A stretch of DNA of 38,074 nucleotides from Clostridia bacterium (GCA_017517135.1 JAFXAK010000020.1:1-38074), one strand, 5' to 3'. Counted from the stretch's first letter, positions 1 through 7,778 are shown. Notes: generated from the sequence alone by a model not told the origin. A program made the numbers and translations.

Positions 1-66
1 TAAAACAAGTTTTATGCTATAAGCAAACCTCGCCCTCGGCGTACCTTTGTACGCTGTCGGGGAAAC

Positions 67-94
67 CAAAAACAACACTTTTGTGTTGTTTTTG
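67..94. repeat. Perfect 12-bp hairpin in left-edge non-coding DNA
   Basis: Arms 67-78 and 83-94 are perfect reverse complements around a TTTT loop. It lies in 1-142, which has no credible gene. It is A/T-rich and could be a terminator for something beyond the left edge, or part of an edge-truncated repeat. No function can be assigned. Confidence 0.4.
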
Positions 95-142
95 CTCGGT
101 TTACTCATTCTGCGCATTTTTTCCTGCCCCCTAAAAAGCCAA

Positions 143-172
143 GCTGTAAAAAAACTTTCGTTTTTTTACAGC
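143..172 (-). terminator. Intrinsic terminator of the AMP-ligase/acyltransferase gene
   Basis: A perfect 13-bp stem (143-155 with 160-172) closes a 4-nt loop 15 bp beyond the stop codon of the minus-strand gene at 187-2736. The arms contain A7/T7 blocks, so on the minus strand the U-run lies within the 3' arm. A second T-rich stretch follows. Confidence 0.7.
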
Positions 173-186
173 CCCTTATGAAGCTG

Positions 187-2736
187 TTATTTGTTTTTAC
201 ATTCATCCTGAAGCTTCAGAATTGCGTTCTGAATTTCATTGGTCATTTCCTCGGTTGTTTTGCCGTCGGGGTATATTGCCTTGCCGAAAACAACATCAAC
301 ATCAAATCGTTTTTTGTTTTTTGTGTCATAGAACTTAATCATTTTGCTGTTTTTCGGGAATAACTCATATGCACCGTTTATATATACGGGAACAACGGGT
401 ACATTTGTGTCAATGGAAAGTACCGAGGCACCGCTTTTTATCTTGCGGAAAATGCCGTCCTCACTTCTTGTTCCCTCGGGATGAATCAGCACACACCAGC
501 CCTCTTTAAGCTTTGCTTTTATGCTGTTCATTGTGTTCATATTCATACCGCCTCTGTCAACGGGCACCATACCTGTTGACTTGATAAGCTGCTTACTGAA
601 CGGATCCTTTCTGAAAAGCTCAATTTTTGCCATACAGCAAAGCTTCATAAAGCGTTCCTTGGGGAGAGCTGTTGAAACAAAGAGATAGTCAATCTTCGTA
701 ACATGGTTGGGACAGATAATAAAGCCCTTATCGGCAGGTAAATTTTCTGCATTTTTTACATTGATATTAAAGCAGAACTTTGCAAAGCTTCTGAACTTGG
801 AATAGATATTATAATCTCTTTCGGTTTTCTCCTGAGGATAAATGCTGTGTGCAACGGAAATTTTTGTCACCTGATTGCCGTTTTCGACCGCGGTAAGCAA
901 GTCTGTTACAGTCATTTCCTTTGAATAAGCACTTTCAACATTTACCTTGAATGTACTCTCAATTTCCATTGCCAAATCAACCGCACTGAGAGAGTCTATT
1001 GCAAGGTCTGTGAAAATTTTTGTGCTTTCATTGATTTCGCTTACAGGTGCGTGTGAGATTTTTGCAATTATACAAATAAGTAGTGACAGCAGAGAATTAC
1101 CGTCTGTGCTTACCGTCTGTTGCTGAGTTTTTCCTTGTCTTTCGTCTGCTGCAAGCTGTTTTAAGATATATCTCTTAGGCTTCTGCAGAGATGTTCTCGG
1201 AATTTCGTTTACAAAATGTGTTTTGAATATACGCATATTCTGCGGTACATCCGCATTGATTTTGCTTATCTGAGCTTCAATTTCTTTTATGTTGGCACCT
1301 GTTTCGGCAACAACAAAGGCATGTACCTCATCATAATCCGCTTCCCCGGACTGAACACCGCAGATTACAAAATCCTTTACATTATTAAGGCTCTGATACT
1401 TAGCCTCCAAATCCTCGGGAGAAACCTTTTTGCCCGTTGAAAGGATAATATTTTCCTTTGACCTGCCCACAATCTTCACATTTCCGTTGCCGTCAATCGT
1501 TGCAAGGTCGCCTGACTTAAACCAACCGTCTTCGGTGAAAGCCTCACGGGTGGCCCCCTCGTCACGGAAATAGCCCTTCATCATAAGAGGCGTTTTTATA
1601 AGCAGCTCGCCGTCAGATGATAATTTAACCTGAACAACGGGATAAGGCTTGCCGCAGGAATCGGTCTGAATGTCGGATTCAACATTTCCGAGTGTGGGTA
1701 CATTTGTTTCACTCGCACCGTATGTGCTGAGAATATTGAAGCCCAGGCCGAAATAGAAGTCGGCAACCTCCTGACTTAAAGGAGCGCCGCCCGAGAAAAG
1801 GCGTACAAGAGAACCTCCGAAGGTATCGTGAATACTCTTGAAAATCTTTTTGCCGAGTAACGAGCCGTTCTTTTTTCTGAGCTTATAGCAAACGGGAAAG
1901 AGCTTGTCGAACATAAGCTTTGTTACGGGCTTTGAATTTATTTTTCTCAGAGCCGCTGTTCTGAAAAGCTCATAGACCTTGGGCACACCGGGAAACGCAG
2001 TAGGTTTGAATTCAGCGAAGGCTTTAAGCATTGCATCAGCAGAAATTGATTCAATAAAATGCACCTGAGAGCCCGTGATTGTGGGGCCCATAATGAGGCT
2101 GAAAAGACCGTAAATGTGGCTTAAGGGGAGAATACCTAAAAATCTTGATTTTTCGGTTATGTCCTGCACCTGCTGTGTCATTTTCGTGGTGTTTATAAGG
2201 CTGTCGTGAAAATGCAGAATACCTGCCGCCTTACGGGTTGTGCCCGATGAAAATATAATACAGGCAACATTCTCGTCTGTGTCCTCGGAAAGAGGGAAGT
2301 CCTCGGGAACATTTTTTACGCTGTCCGAAAAAAGTGTACGGCTTGTGACATTGAAAACAGGGAACTCAAATTTTGTTACATTCTGAATTTTCTTATATAC
2401 CTTTTCGGAGAAAAATGCTGCCCTTACATCGGAACGGTTCACAAAATCAACAATATCGCTGCCCGTGAGAGAAGCATCAATGAGAGCCGCCGTGCAGCGG
2501 ATTTTGCACACCGCAAAAAAAGCAATAGCCCAGTAAGGGGAGCTTTCGGCTGCAATTGCAATTCTGTCTCCCGACTTTACACCTGCCGAGAGCAGTTTAT
2601 CTGCAAGAAGCTGAGCCTCACTCAAAAGCTCACCGTATGTAAAGGAGATTTTTTCACCGCTGTCCAAAGATATAGACATAGCCGTTTTCTCGGGGTGCGC
2701 AGCATTTATTCTGTAAATTTCATCAAAAATATTCAT
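187..2736 (-). CDS. Acyl-CoA/acyl-ACP synthetase - acyl carrier - PlsC acyltransferase fusion (Aas-like)
   Basis: This 849-residue three-part protein resembles Aas-type enzymes, which activate a fatty acid with ATP and transfer it to lysophospholipid. Residues about 1-510 are an ANL-superfamily adenylating enzyme, with SSGTT near residue 164, YGASET, GWFKSGDLA and the hinge motif GRSKENII. Residues about 545-640 are an acyl-carrier domain with DSLS; the serine near residue 582 is the expected phosphopantetheine site. Residues about 660-849 are a PlsC domain with NHxxxxD (NHVTKID, near 677) and EGTR (near 754). The phosphate-binding loop reads SSGTTRKAAG where the family usually has SGTTGxPK, so one glycine is replaced by arginine. 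It is the only gene of its unit, with its own promoter at 2780-2808. The start has no strong Shine-Dalgarno site. Substrate specificity cannot be read from the sequence. Confidence 0.9.
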   Translation of the reverse strand: MNIFDEIYRINAAHPEKTAMSISLDSGEKISFTYGELLSEAQLLADKLLSAGVKSGDRIAIAAESSPYWAIAFFAVCKIRCTAALIDASLTGSDIVDFVNRSDVRAAFFSEKVYKKIQNVTKFEFPVFNVTSRTLFSDSVKNVPEDFPLSEDTDENVACIIFSSGTTRKAAGILHFHDSLINTTKMTQQVQDITEKSRFLGILPLSHIYGLFSLIMGPTITGSQVHFIESISADAMLKAFAEFKPTAFPGVPKVYELFRTAALRKINSKPVTKLMFDKLFPVCYKLRKKNGSLLGKKIFKSIHDTFGGSLVRLFSGGAPLSQEVADFYFGLGFNILSTYGASETNVPTLGNVESDIQTDSCGKPYPVVQVKLSSDGELLIKTPLMMKGYFRDEGATREAFTEDGWFKSGDLATIDGNGNVKIVGRSKENIILSTGKKVSPEDLEAKYQSLNNVKDFVICGVQSGEADYDEVHAFVVAETGANIKEIEAQISKINADVPQNMRIFKTHFVNEIPRTSLQKPKRYILKQLAADERQGKTQQQTVSTDGNSLLSLLICIIAKISHAPVSEINESTKIFTDLAIDSLSAVDLAMEIESTFKVNVESAYSKEMTVTDLLTAVENGNQVTKISVAHSIYPQEKTERDYNIYSKFRSFAKFCFNINVKNAENLPADKGFIICPNHVTKIDYLFVSTALPKERFMKLCCMAKIELFRKDPFSKQLIKSTGMVPVDRGGMNMNTMNSIKAKLKEGWCVLIHPEGTRSEDGIFRKIKSGASVLSIDTNVPVVPVYINGAYELFPKNSKMIKFYDTKNKKRFDVDVVFGKAIYPDGKTTEEMTNEIQNAILKLQDECKNK

Positions 2737-2779
2737 AGGGTTATTTCTTTGAAATTTGTCCTTTCGTTTTATCCCGAGA

Positions 2780-2808
2780 ATTTTATCACATTAATTGTTC
2801 CGTGTCAA
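2780..2808 (-). promoter_or_regulatory. SigA-type promoter for the acyltransferase fusion gene
   Basis: Read on the minus strand, TTGACA (2803-2808) and TAAAAT (2780-2785) are separated by 17 bp. This puts the start site about 35-40 bp upstream of the ATG at 2736. Confidence 0.75.
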
Positions 2809-2851
2809 ATACGGGACGGACAAAATTTGTTGATTAAATTTTGTTTTTGTC

Positions 2852-2880
2852 TTGACAAAAATATGCTGAATGTGTATAAT
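2852..2880 (+). promoter_or_regulatory. Consensus SigA promoter for tRNA-Asp (and probably tRNA-Thr)
   Basis: TTGACA (2852-2857) and TATAAT (2875-2880) are both perfect consensus hexamers with a 17-bp spacer. The tRNA begins 19 bp after the -10 box. No separate promoter is evident before tRNA-Thr, so both tRNAs probably share this one. Confidence 0.9.
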
Positions 2881-2898
2881 AACTTTCGTTGTATATAT

Positions 2899-2975
2899 GG
2901 CCCGGTAGTTCAGTTGGTTAGAACGCTAGCCTGTCACGCTAGAGGTCGACGGTTCGAGCCCGTTCCGGGTCGCCA
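2899..2975 (+). tRNA. tRNA-Asp (GTC)
   Basis: The cloverleaf is complete. The acceptor stem GGCCCGG pairs with CCGGGTC, the D-arm is normal, the anticodon GTC is at 2933-2935, the T-loop is GGTTCGAGCCC-like, the discriminator is G, and CCA is encoded at 2973-2975. It is 77 nt including CCA. Confidence 0.97.
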
Positions 2976-2992
2976 GATTTAAGGTAAAAGGT

Positions 2993-3085
2993 AATAGTGA
3001 AAAGGTAAAAGTGCCGCTGTATGAAGCCGTTTCACGGCTTGAATATAAAAGGCGAAGCCTTCCGACAGTTTACCTGTTCACTATT
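2993..3085. repeat. Palindromic hairpin element between the two tRNA genes
   Basis: Outer arms 2993-3009 and 3069-3085 are reverse complements at 16 of 17 positions. Inside are two perfect mini-hairpins: 3024-3030/3034-3040 with loop TTC, and 3049-3053/3057-3061 with loop GAA. The whole would fold as a branched structure within the tRNA precursor. The architecture (outer arms plus small TTC/GAA-loop hairpins) is like the element at 4835-4999. Whether it is dispersed elsewhere in the genome cannot be seen here. Confidence 0.65.
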
Positions 3086-3109
3086 CACTATAACTTCTTA
3101 CTTCAATTC

Positions 3110-3185
<76 letters not shown>

Positions 3186-3191
3186 GAAAAA

Positions 3192-3213
3192 ACCTCGTTC
3201 TTTTGAACGGGGT
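3192..3213 (+). repeat. Left copy of 22-bp direct repeat flanking the IS (duplicated terminator hairpin)
   Basis: This is identical to 4811-4832. The repeat is itself a hairpin (CTCGTTC, TTTT loop, GAACGGG). The left copy is preceded by an A-run but has lost its T-run to the IS insertion. The repeat overlaps the inner IS ends by 2-3 bp, so the exact target duplication is ambiguous, about 16-18 bp. Confidence 0.85.
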
Positions 3214-4813
3214 CAGACTGATGACAAACCCTCGATTCTCACTGATTCGAGGGTTGATTTTTTATCAAAAGAAAGAAAATAGCAATGTATCAACCACAAC
3301 ACATTGCTATTTTTTTCATATTCTGAGCAGCTGCCGTAAGTAAGCATTGCTCGGCAACCTTTGAAAGACCACGCATTCTGCAATAGCGTAGCCCAAACAA
3401 TTCTTTTGAATCGGCGAAGCTTCGTTCAACCGTTTCTTTTCTTCTTGAATAAATCTTTTTGCCAACATCGGTATGTGTAAATGTGTAAAACTCATCCTTG
3501 TAATCCTCCCAAACATGTCTTCTGAGTGTTTTTGTTTTTGCTTTTGCACTCAAACACAGTTCTCTGCTCGGACAATTCTTACATCTGTCATTTTTACACT
3601 TGTATTCTTTGTAACCCTGTCTATTGGTTGTTGTGTATTCAAGATAGTTTCTTTCAGGACAGATATACACATCCCATTCTTTTACATATCTGAATTTGTA
3701 TTTGCCAAACTTACCTTTTTGATGTACACCTCGCCTTGTACCCATTGCCGCTTTTATGCCTCTGTCAAAAAGTTGTTTGCAAATTGCAGACACATTGTAT
3801 CCTGCATCTAATCCTACTACTTCTACTTCAAATCCGAATTTATCTATCTGTGTATCCAATCTATTTATGTACGGCTTTACATCATTTGTATTACCGGGTG
3901 TTACAAATACATCTGTTATGATATTGGCTTTTGCATCTACTGTTCTGTGGTCAAGATAAAAGAATCCTTTTGGTTTTCCGTCTCTGTGCATAAATCCGCT
4001 ATCAGGGTCTGTTGTGCTTGTTTTTATTGTTTTTGTTTCACTTTTCGTTCCTGTTCCGGTGCCGTCGTTTTTATCGTCGAAGTAATCTTCCGTTTCTTCT
4101 TCGTCGATATCTTTAATTTCATCCTTTTCAAAATTTAAAGGCTTTTTTCCGTGTAACGCTCTATCCTCATTTATCGCATCGTTTAATGCACTTATGTAAT
4201 CCTGAGTTTCTTTTCTTACTTCCTGTTCTGTAAACTTGTTTTTGTTTGCACTTGCTTTCAGATGGGTGCTGTCTGAATACAATACTTTACCGCCAACCAA
4301 ACCATAACTCATTGCTTGTCTTACTATATTGTCAAATATTTGTTGGGGTATGTCTGTTCCGTTAAACCTTCTTATTCTGTTCTGCCATATTACACTTGCA
4401 TCAGGTATTTTATCTTCAAGAGCATATCCTAAAAACCAACGGTATGCTACATTGACCTTTACTTCTTCGACTAATCTTCTTTCACTTCTTATTCCATAAA
4501 GATATCCGATAAAAAGCATTTTAAAAAGTGTTTCAGGCTCTATTGCAGGTCTGCCGTTATCTACACAATAGTAGGGTTTGCATATTTCGTTAATGAAACT
4601 GAAGTCTATTACCTTATCAATTTTTCTGAGCAAATGATTTTCAGGCACTAATTTTTCTATCATTACTAACTCATATTTTAACTGTTTACCCTTTGTTTCT
4701 CTTAACATTTTCATCACCCTTTTTCTGCCTCTATTATACCATTTTTATTGGCTTTTGTACAGAAAAAAACAAAGCTCACTCCTTTCGGAATGAACTTTGT
4801 CATCAGTCTGACC
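3211..4813 (-). mobile_element. IS1182-type insertion sequence, apparently complete (about 1.6 kb)
   Basis: Perfect 18-bp terminal inverted repeats (GGTCAGACTGATGACAAA at 3211-3228, complement at 4796-4813) enclose a single intact transposase gene. Direct repeats flank both sides. Stem-loops sit just inside each end (3229-3253 and 4769-4800) and may block read-through from outside. The target was the terminator hairpin of the tRNA-Thr unit: removing the IS and one repeat restores a symmetrical A-run/hairpin/T-run terminator. As I recall, some IS1182 elements are reported to use palindromic targets with long duplications, which fits. Confidence 0.9.
3290..4717 (-). CDS. IS1182-family DDE transposase
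   Basis: This 475-residue transposase catalyses movement of the surrounding IS. The N-terminal domain (about 1-120) is of the DUF772 type. The DDE nuclease fold follows: first Asp in [10 protein letters not shown], second in VVGLDAGYN, and Glu in [12 protein letters not shown] near the C-terminus. A cluster of cysteines precedes the last catalytic motif (CPERNY, then [15 protein letters not shown]), as in many relatives. An acidic, Thr-rich stretch at about residues 200-245 is a low-complexity insertion between the first and second Asp. The frame is intact, so the element may still be active. It reads against the tRNA genes. The start ATG is at 4717; an internal ATG follows directly. Confidence 0.95.
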   Translation of the reverse strand: MMKMLRETKGKQLKYELVMIEKLVPENHLLRKIDKVIDFSFINEICKPYYCVDNGRPAIEPETLFKMLFIGYLYGIRSERRLVEEVKVNVAYRWFLGYALEDKIPDASVIWQNRIRRFNGTDIPQQIFDNIVRQAMSYGLVGGKVLYSDSTHLKASANKNKFTEQEVRKETQDYISALNDAINEDRALHGKKPLNFEKDEIKDIDEEETEDYFDDKNDGTGTGTKSETKTIKTSTTDPDSGFMHRDGKPKGFFYLDHRTVDAKANIITDVFVTPGNTNDVKPYINRLDTQIDKFGFEVEVVGLDAGYNVSAICKQLFDRGIKAAMGTRRGVHQKGKFGKYKFRYVKEWDVYICPERNYLEYTTTNRQGYKEYKCKNDRCKNCPSRELCLSAKAKTKTLRRHVWEDYKDEFYTFTHTDVGKKIYSRRKETVERSFADSKELFGLRYCRMRGLSKVAEQCLLTAAAQNMKKIAMCCG

Positions 4814-4832
4814 TCGTTCTTTTGAACGGGGT
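4811..4832 (+). terminator. Right copy of the duplicated hairpin, with T-run: displaced tRNA-Thr terminator
   Basis: This is the same 22 bp as 3192-3213 and is followed by six T residues (4832-4837). It is the 3' half of the pre-insertion terminator and now lies 1.6 kb from tRNA-Thr, so tRNA transcripts would have to cross the IS to use it. Confidence 0.7.
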
Positions 4833-4834
4833 TT

Positions 4835-4999
4835 TTTCAATGAAATAAATCCTTGCGGGATTTGTGAAATTACCTTCGGTAGTGAAATATTGCTTCGCAA
4901 TGTGAAATGCCTGCGGGCGTGAGGGGAGTAAGCATCAAATTTCACAATTTACGAAGTAAATTATTTCATATTTGCCGCAAGGCAAATATTTCATTGAAA
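4835..4999. repeat. Modular palindrome built of TGAAAT-separated mini-hairpins
   Basis: Perfect 12-bp terminal inverted repeats (4835-4846 TTTCAATGAAAT, complement at 4988-4999) bound about 165 bp with no gene. Inside lie six short hairpins in series: about 4847-4863, 4871-4881 (TTC loop), 4889-4901 (TTC loop), 4909-4918, 4947-4963 (GAA loop) and 4970-4987. The first four are separated by GTGAAAT, and the complement ATTTCA punctuates the other side. This looks like a non-autonomous palindromic repeat. The stretch 4814-5173 otherwise holds only the terminator and promoter listed below. Confidence 0.75.
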
Positions 5000-5060
5000 T
5001 CAAAGTTTTTTCAAGAGTTTATATTTTTTTGTATCGAAGCCGACGGGCTTGGTATATCAT

Positions 5061-5086
5061 CACACCTTCAGGTGTGTATTTTTTTG
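5061..5086 (+). terminator. Hairpin with T-run upstream of the YcxB-like gene
   Basis: CACACC/GGTGTG (5061-5066, 5071-5076) around TTCA is followed by a T-rich stretch. It may stop transcription coming from the tRNA/IS region before the promoter at 5108. Confidence 0.65.
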
Positions 5087-5107
5087 TCGGGACAGATATA
5101 GCCCATA

Positions 5108-5136
5108 TTGAATTTTTTGTAAATATATGCTATAAT
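5108..5136 (+). promoter_or_regulatory. SigA-type promoter of the YcxB-like gene
   Basis: TTGAAT (5108-5113) and TATAAT (5131-5136) are 17 bp apart. They lie 37 bp upstream of the ATG. Confidence 0.8.
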
Positions 5137-5173
5137 ATTCCATAATTCAACACGCGGTGAAAGAGGGAATAAT

Positions 5174-5707
5174 ATGCAGATTAAGGCAAAATGCAGATAT
5201 ACTGTTGATGTTCTGCAGGCATTGGTGAGCTTCACGCTGTTCAAAAGAGCAACTCCTAAAAAGGGAATGATATTGTGGACAGCTTTGTGTACGGTAGTTT
5301 TAGTGTTTGATATTATTGAAATTATTGCGTTTGATCTGCCGTTTTTCACATATTCGGGGCTTGTTTTTACTGTTGTTTTCCTTTGCTATATATATTTCTT
5401 CTACTTCGCAGTACCGAAAATCCGCTATAAGATAATGTCTGTTCCCGAAGTGCTTGAAATTGAATATGCTTTTTATGATGACAGAATTGAAATATTTACT
5501 GCTAAGGCAGGAAAGATATATATAAAAGAAATTGCATATTCTGAGCTTACAAAGGTTGCGGAAACCTCAAAATACTGGTTCTTGTATTTTGAGGGTAAGC
5601 GTACATATCTTGTTGATAAAAGCACGCTTGAACACGGCAAGGTCGATGATATAAGACTGAGGCTCGGTGTGTTTGTCGGCAATAAATATTATCTGTGTGA
5701 ATATTAA
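5174..5707 (+). CDS. Small membrane protein, YcxB-like C-terminal domain
   Basis: This 177-residue protein has two hydrophobic segments (about 33-53 and 59-82) and a cytoplasmic C-terminal domain of about 90 residues. The pattern there is Y-x-F-x-D-D-x-I followed by IAYSELTKVAETSKYWFLYF, as in YcxB-like proteins, a family without a known biochemical role. AGAGGG ahead of the ATG supports the start. It is a single-gene unit: its own promoter lies at 5108 and a shared bidirectional terminator at 5714, where it meets the convergent CmpB-like gene. Family assignment is by pattern only. Confidence 0.75.
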   Translation: MQIKAKCRYTVDVLQALVSFTLFKRATPKKGMILWTALCTVVLVFDIIEIIAFDLPFFTYSGLVFTVVFLCYIYFFYFAVPKIRYKIMSVPEVLEIEYAFYDDRIEIFTAKAGKIYIKEIAYSELTKVAETSKYWFLYFEGKRTYLVDKSTLEHGKVDDIRLRLGVFVGNKYYLCEY

Positions 5708-5713
5708 ATAACG

Positions 5714-5754
5714 AAAAGCCTGAAAACAGCAATGCGGACTGTTTTCAGGCTTTT
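5714..5754. terminator. Bidirectional intrinsic terminator between convergent genes
   Basis: A perfect 16-bp stem (5714-5729 with 5739-5754) begins with four A and ends with four T. It therefore serves the plus-strand gene ending at 5707 and the minus-strand gene ending at 5771. Confidence 0.9.
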
Positions 5755-5770
5755 ATTTGCTGTTTGGATA

Positions 5771-6604
5771 TTAATCAATAAACTTCGATTTTATTTCCTC
5801 TGCCAGGCTTTCGATTTCGTGTATTTTCTTTTCTGCAATGTCTTTAAGATTTGCAAAGGAGGAGTAAAGTCGTTTCGTTGCCTTTGAATAGGTCTGTGAG
5901 CCTTTTTCGTTCAGGGCTTCTATGCTTTCTTTTATATCTCTGAACTGATTTATCAGCTCTTCTTTTTTGTCTAAATATGTGTTTTCCGTAGCGTCCTTTA
6001 TGCTTTCGGCGGCGAGCTTCAATATGTCGTAATACTCATTGACACCTGCTTTGAGCGAGTCAATTTTCTTCATAAGACGGTGTATATCCATTGTTGCTTT
6101 TACGGTTAAAAACAAGTCAACAAGGAATATTGCAAAAACAACACCTACTGCGATATTTCTTATGTTCTGCGGAATAAAGCCGATAACAAAATCATACATC
6201 GGGCTTATGAGATACACAAAAAGGAAGCTGAATAAGCCCCAGTAGCAGGTGTGCTTGAAGCAGATTCTGCCGTGGAGATTCAGGAAATTTTCCGAATAGT
6301 CCCACCAGCGGGCATTGAAGAGCTTTTCCATAATGTAGCTTGTGAAATATTCAACAATATCGGCAAGCACCATACCTACCAATATAACAAGCCACCAGCG
6401 TTTCTCAAAGGGCTCTCCCAAGGGCGAAACGAATATTTCAAAAACGAGTGCCCCCACACCGTAGATGGGACATAAGGGACCGTACAAGAAGCCGCGGTTT
6501 ATGATTTTTTTGTTGCCGAGTGAACAGTATATAGATTCTATAGTCCAGCCTATTGCGCTGAAAAGAAAGAACATCAGCACATAGTTTATAAACGCTGTCA
6601 GCAT
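5771..6604 (-). CDS. CmpB-type integral membrane protein (putative ABC transporter type IV family)
   Basis: This 277-residue protein has about five hydrophobic helices in the first 165 residues and a charged, probably coiled-coil tail (about 180-277). The signature stretches GFLYGPLCPIYGVGA and RWWDYSENFLNLHGRIC match the PF06541 family, annotated as 'putative ABC transporter type IV / CmpB'. Its function is not established, and no ATPase gene is adjacent. Its start overlaps the end of the upstream HD-domain gene by 7 nt, so the two are probably translated together. The long helical tail suggests a partner-binding role, which is an inference. Confidence 0.85.
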   Translation of the reverse strand: MLTAFINYVLMFFLFSAIGWTIESIYCSLGNKKIINRGFLYGPLCPIYGVGALVFEIFVSPLGEPFEKRWWLVILVGMVLADIVEYFTSYIMEKLFNARWWDYSENFLNLHGRICFKHTCYWGLFSFLFVYLISPMYDFVIGFIPQNIRNIAVGVVFAIFLVDLFLTVKATMDIHRLMKKIDSLKAGVNEYYDILKLAAESIKDATENTYLDKKEELINQFRDIKESIEALNEKGSQTYSKATKRLYSSFANLKDIAEKKIHEIESLAEEIKSKFID

Positions 6605-7146
6605 CTTTCATTCTCCTTGAACGCCTTTACGGCATCTTCAAATTTCTTTCTGAAATGCTCGCGGTCTGCTCTTAAAAGCTCCACGGCAGCACAGTATTTG
6701 TCGGACAGACAAACCACAAAGCCTCCCTTTGATTCGGGGGGAATTACGGTGAGCGGCCACATATGGCGAAGAATGATTTTCTCCTCGAATTTACTGATTT
6801 CGGGATATAATTCTCTTGCATTGTTCATTGCAAATCTCGGATGCTTGTAGCCGTGGGGACGGTGCCATCTTTCGTTTTCGTGCCAGTCGTAGTAATACAG
6901 ATCGTGAAGCAGAGCGGCTCTTGCAATTTTTCTGTAATCCATATTGTGTTTCTTTGCATAAACATAGCTCATATATGCTACGCTTGTTATGTGGTCAAGT
7001 CTGTCTATAGTGCTGTGCTGGGGGAATTTTTTTAGTCCCTGCACCTCGTCTGTAAAATAGAGGTCACCGACACAATCAAAAAAGTCTTTTGCATTTTCCT
7101 GTGTAAGACAGAAGGATTTTATGTAGATATCATAAAGCTTTCCCAT
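6598..7146 (-). CDS. HD-domain protein (putative metal-dependent phosphohydrolase)
   Basis: This 182-residue protein carries a full HD metal-binding set: His in DRLDHITSV, His-Asp in ALLHDLYYYD, and Asp in CLSDKYCA. The middle has further conserved-looking histidines (HRPHGYKHP, LRHMWP). Small HD proteins of this type are usually annotated as uncharacterised phosphohydrolases, and the substrate cannot be inferred. It is first in a two-gene unit with the CmpB-like protein (7-nt overlap). The start is the ATG at 7146, preceded on the minus strand by a weak purine-rich site. Confidence 0.85.
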   Translation of the reverse strand: MGKLYDIYIKSFCLTQENAKDFFDCVGDLYFTDEVQGLKKFPQHSTIDRLDHITSVAYMSYVYAKKHNMDYRKIARAALLHDLYYYDWHENERWHRPHGYKHPRFAMNNARELYPEISKFEEKIILRHMWPLTVIPPESKGGFVVCLSDKYCAAVELLRADREHFRKKFEDAVKAFKENERC

Positions 7147-7238
7147 TTTTATATGCTCACTTTCGCAAAATAATTCATTTTAATACTAACACAAAGCTTT
7201 TCATATTTCAATAGCCTTAAAAAATAATTAATCTTTGT

Positions 7239-7267
7239 TTGACTTTTTACGGAAATTGGTGTATACT
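7239..7267 (+). promoter_or_regulatory. SigA-type promoter of rnpB
   Basis: TTGACT (7239-7244) and TATACT (7262-7267) are 17 bp apart. The expected start is about 7274-7275, exactly where the P1 helix of RNase P RNA begins. Confidence 0.9.
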
Positions 7268-7274
7268 CATTCTC

Positions 7275-7745
7275 GCAAGCGGAACGGGCAGTCGCGCAAG
7301 TCAAGTTTTCTTGATAAAGTGAGGAAAGTCCGGGCTCCGCAGAGCAGGATAACGGCTAACGGCCGCCGAGGGTGACCTTAAGGGAAAGTGCAACAGAGAT
7401 ATACCGCCTGTTTTTTTACTTTATAGGAAATTCATTCCTATAAAGCAAAAAAAATTATATGTCCCTCCGAGGGAAGTAAACTTCCCTCGGAGATGGACTA
7501 TACGAAAACGTTTCGCCGTAGGCGTACGGCGAAGCCGTTTTCTTGCAGGTAAGGGTGGAAAGGCGAGGTAAGAGCTCACCGGCATAGCGGAGACGCTTAT
7601 GCCCTGTAAACCCTATCCGGAGCAACACCGACAGAAGTGGTCTGCTCGGCCATAACTTCGACGGGTGGCGTGAGCGTAAAAGCAATTTTACGCCAAGACA
7701 GATGATTGCCTTAAATGACAGAACCCGGCTTACAGGTCCGCTTGC
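7275..7745 (+). ncRNA. rnpB: RNase P RNA, type A-like, with enlarged P12
   Basis: This is the catalytic RNA of RNase P, which trims tRNA 5' leaders. The P1 helix pairs GCAAGCGGA (7275-7283) with TCCGCTTGC (7737-7745). The conserved core GAGGAAAGTCCGGGCTCC starts at 7321, ACAGAGATATACCGCC lies near 7392-7408, and GGTAAGGGTGGAAAGG lies near 7548-7563. The 3' core ACAGAACCCGGCTTACAG lies near 7719-7736. The length of about 471 nt exceeds the usual 350-400. The excess sits in the P12 position (about 7409-7547), which holds three stable hairpins: near 7420-7444 (CTTTATAGGAA arm), 7460-7498 (CTCCGAGGGAAG arm) and 7504-7541. Confidence 0.95.
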
Positions 7746-7778
7746 ATACGCCGAACAGTCGGCGTATTAACACATTTT
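7746..7778 (+). terminator. Intrinsic terminator of rnpB
   Basis: ATACGCCGA/TCGGCGTAT (7746-7754, 7759-7767) with a 4-nt loop follows P1 directly. A T-rich stretch around 7774-7782 follows. Confidence 0.8.

Noticed and set aside
2695-2982. Open frame covering the tRNA-Asp gene
   Set aside because: It is explained by the promoter and tRNA sequence; tRNA genes often leave chance frames open.
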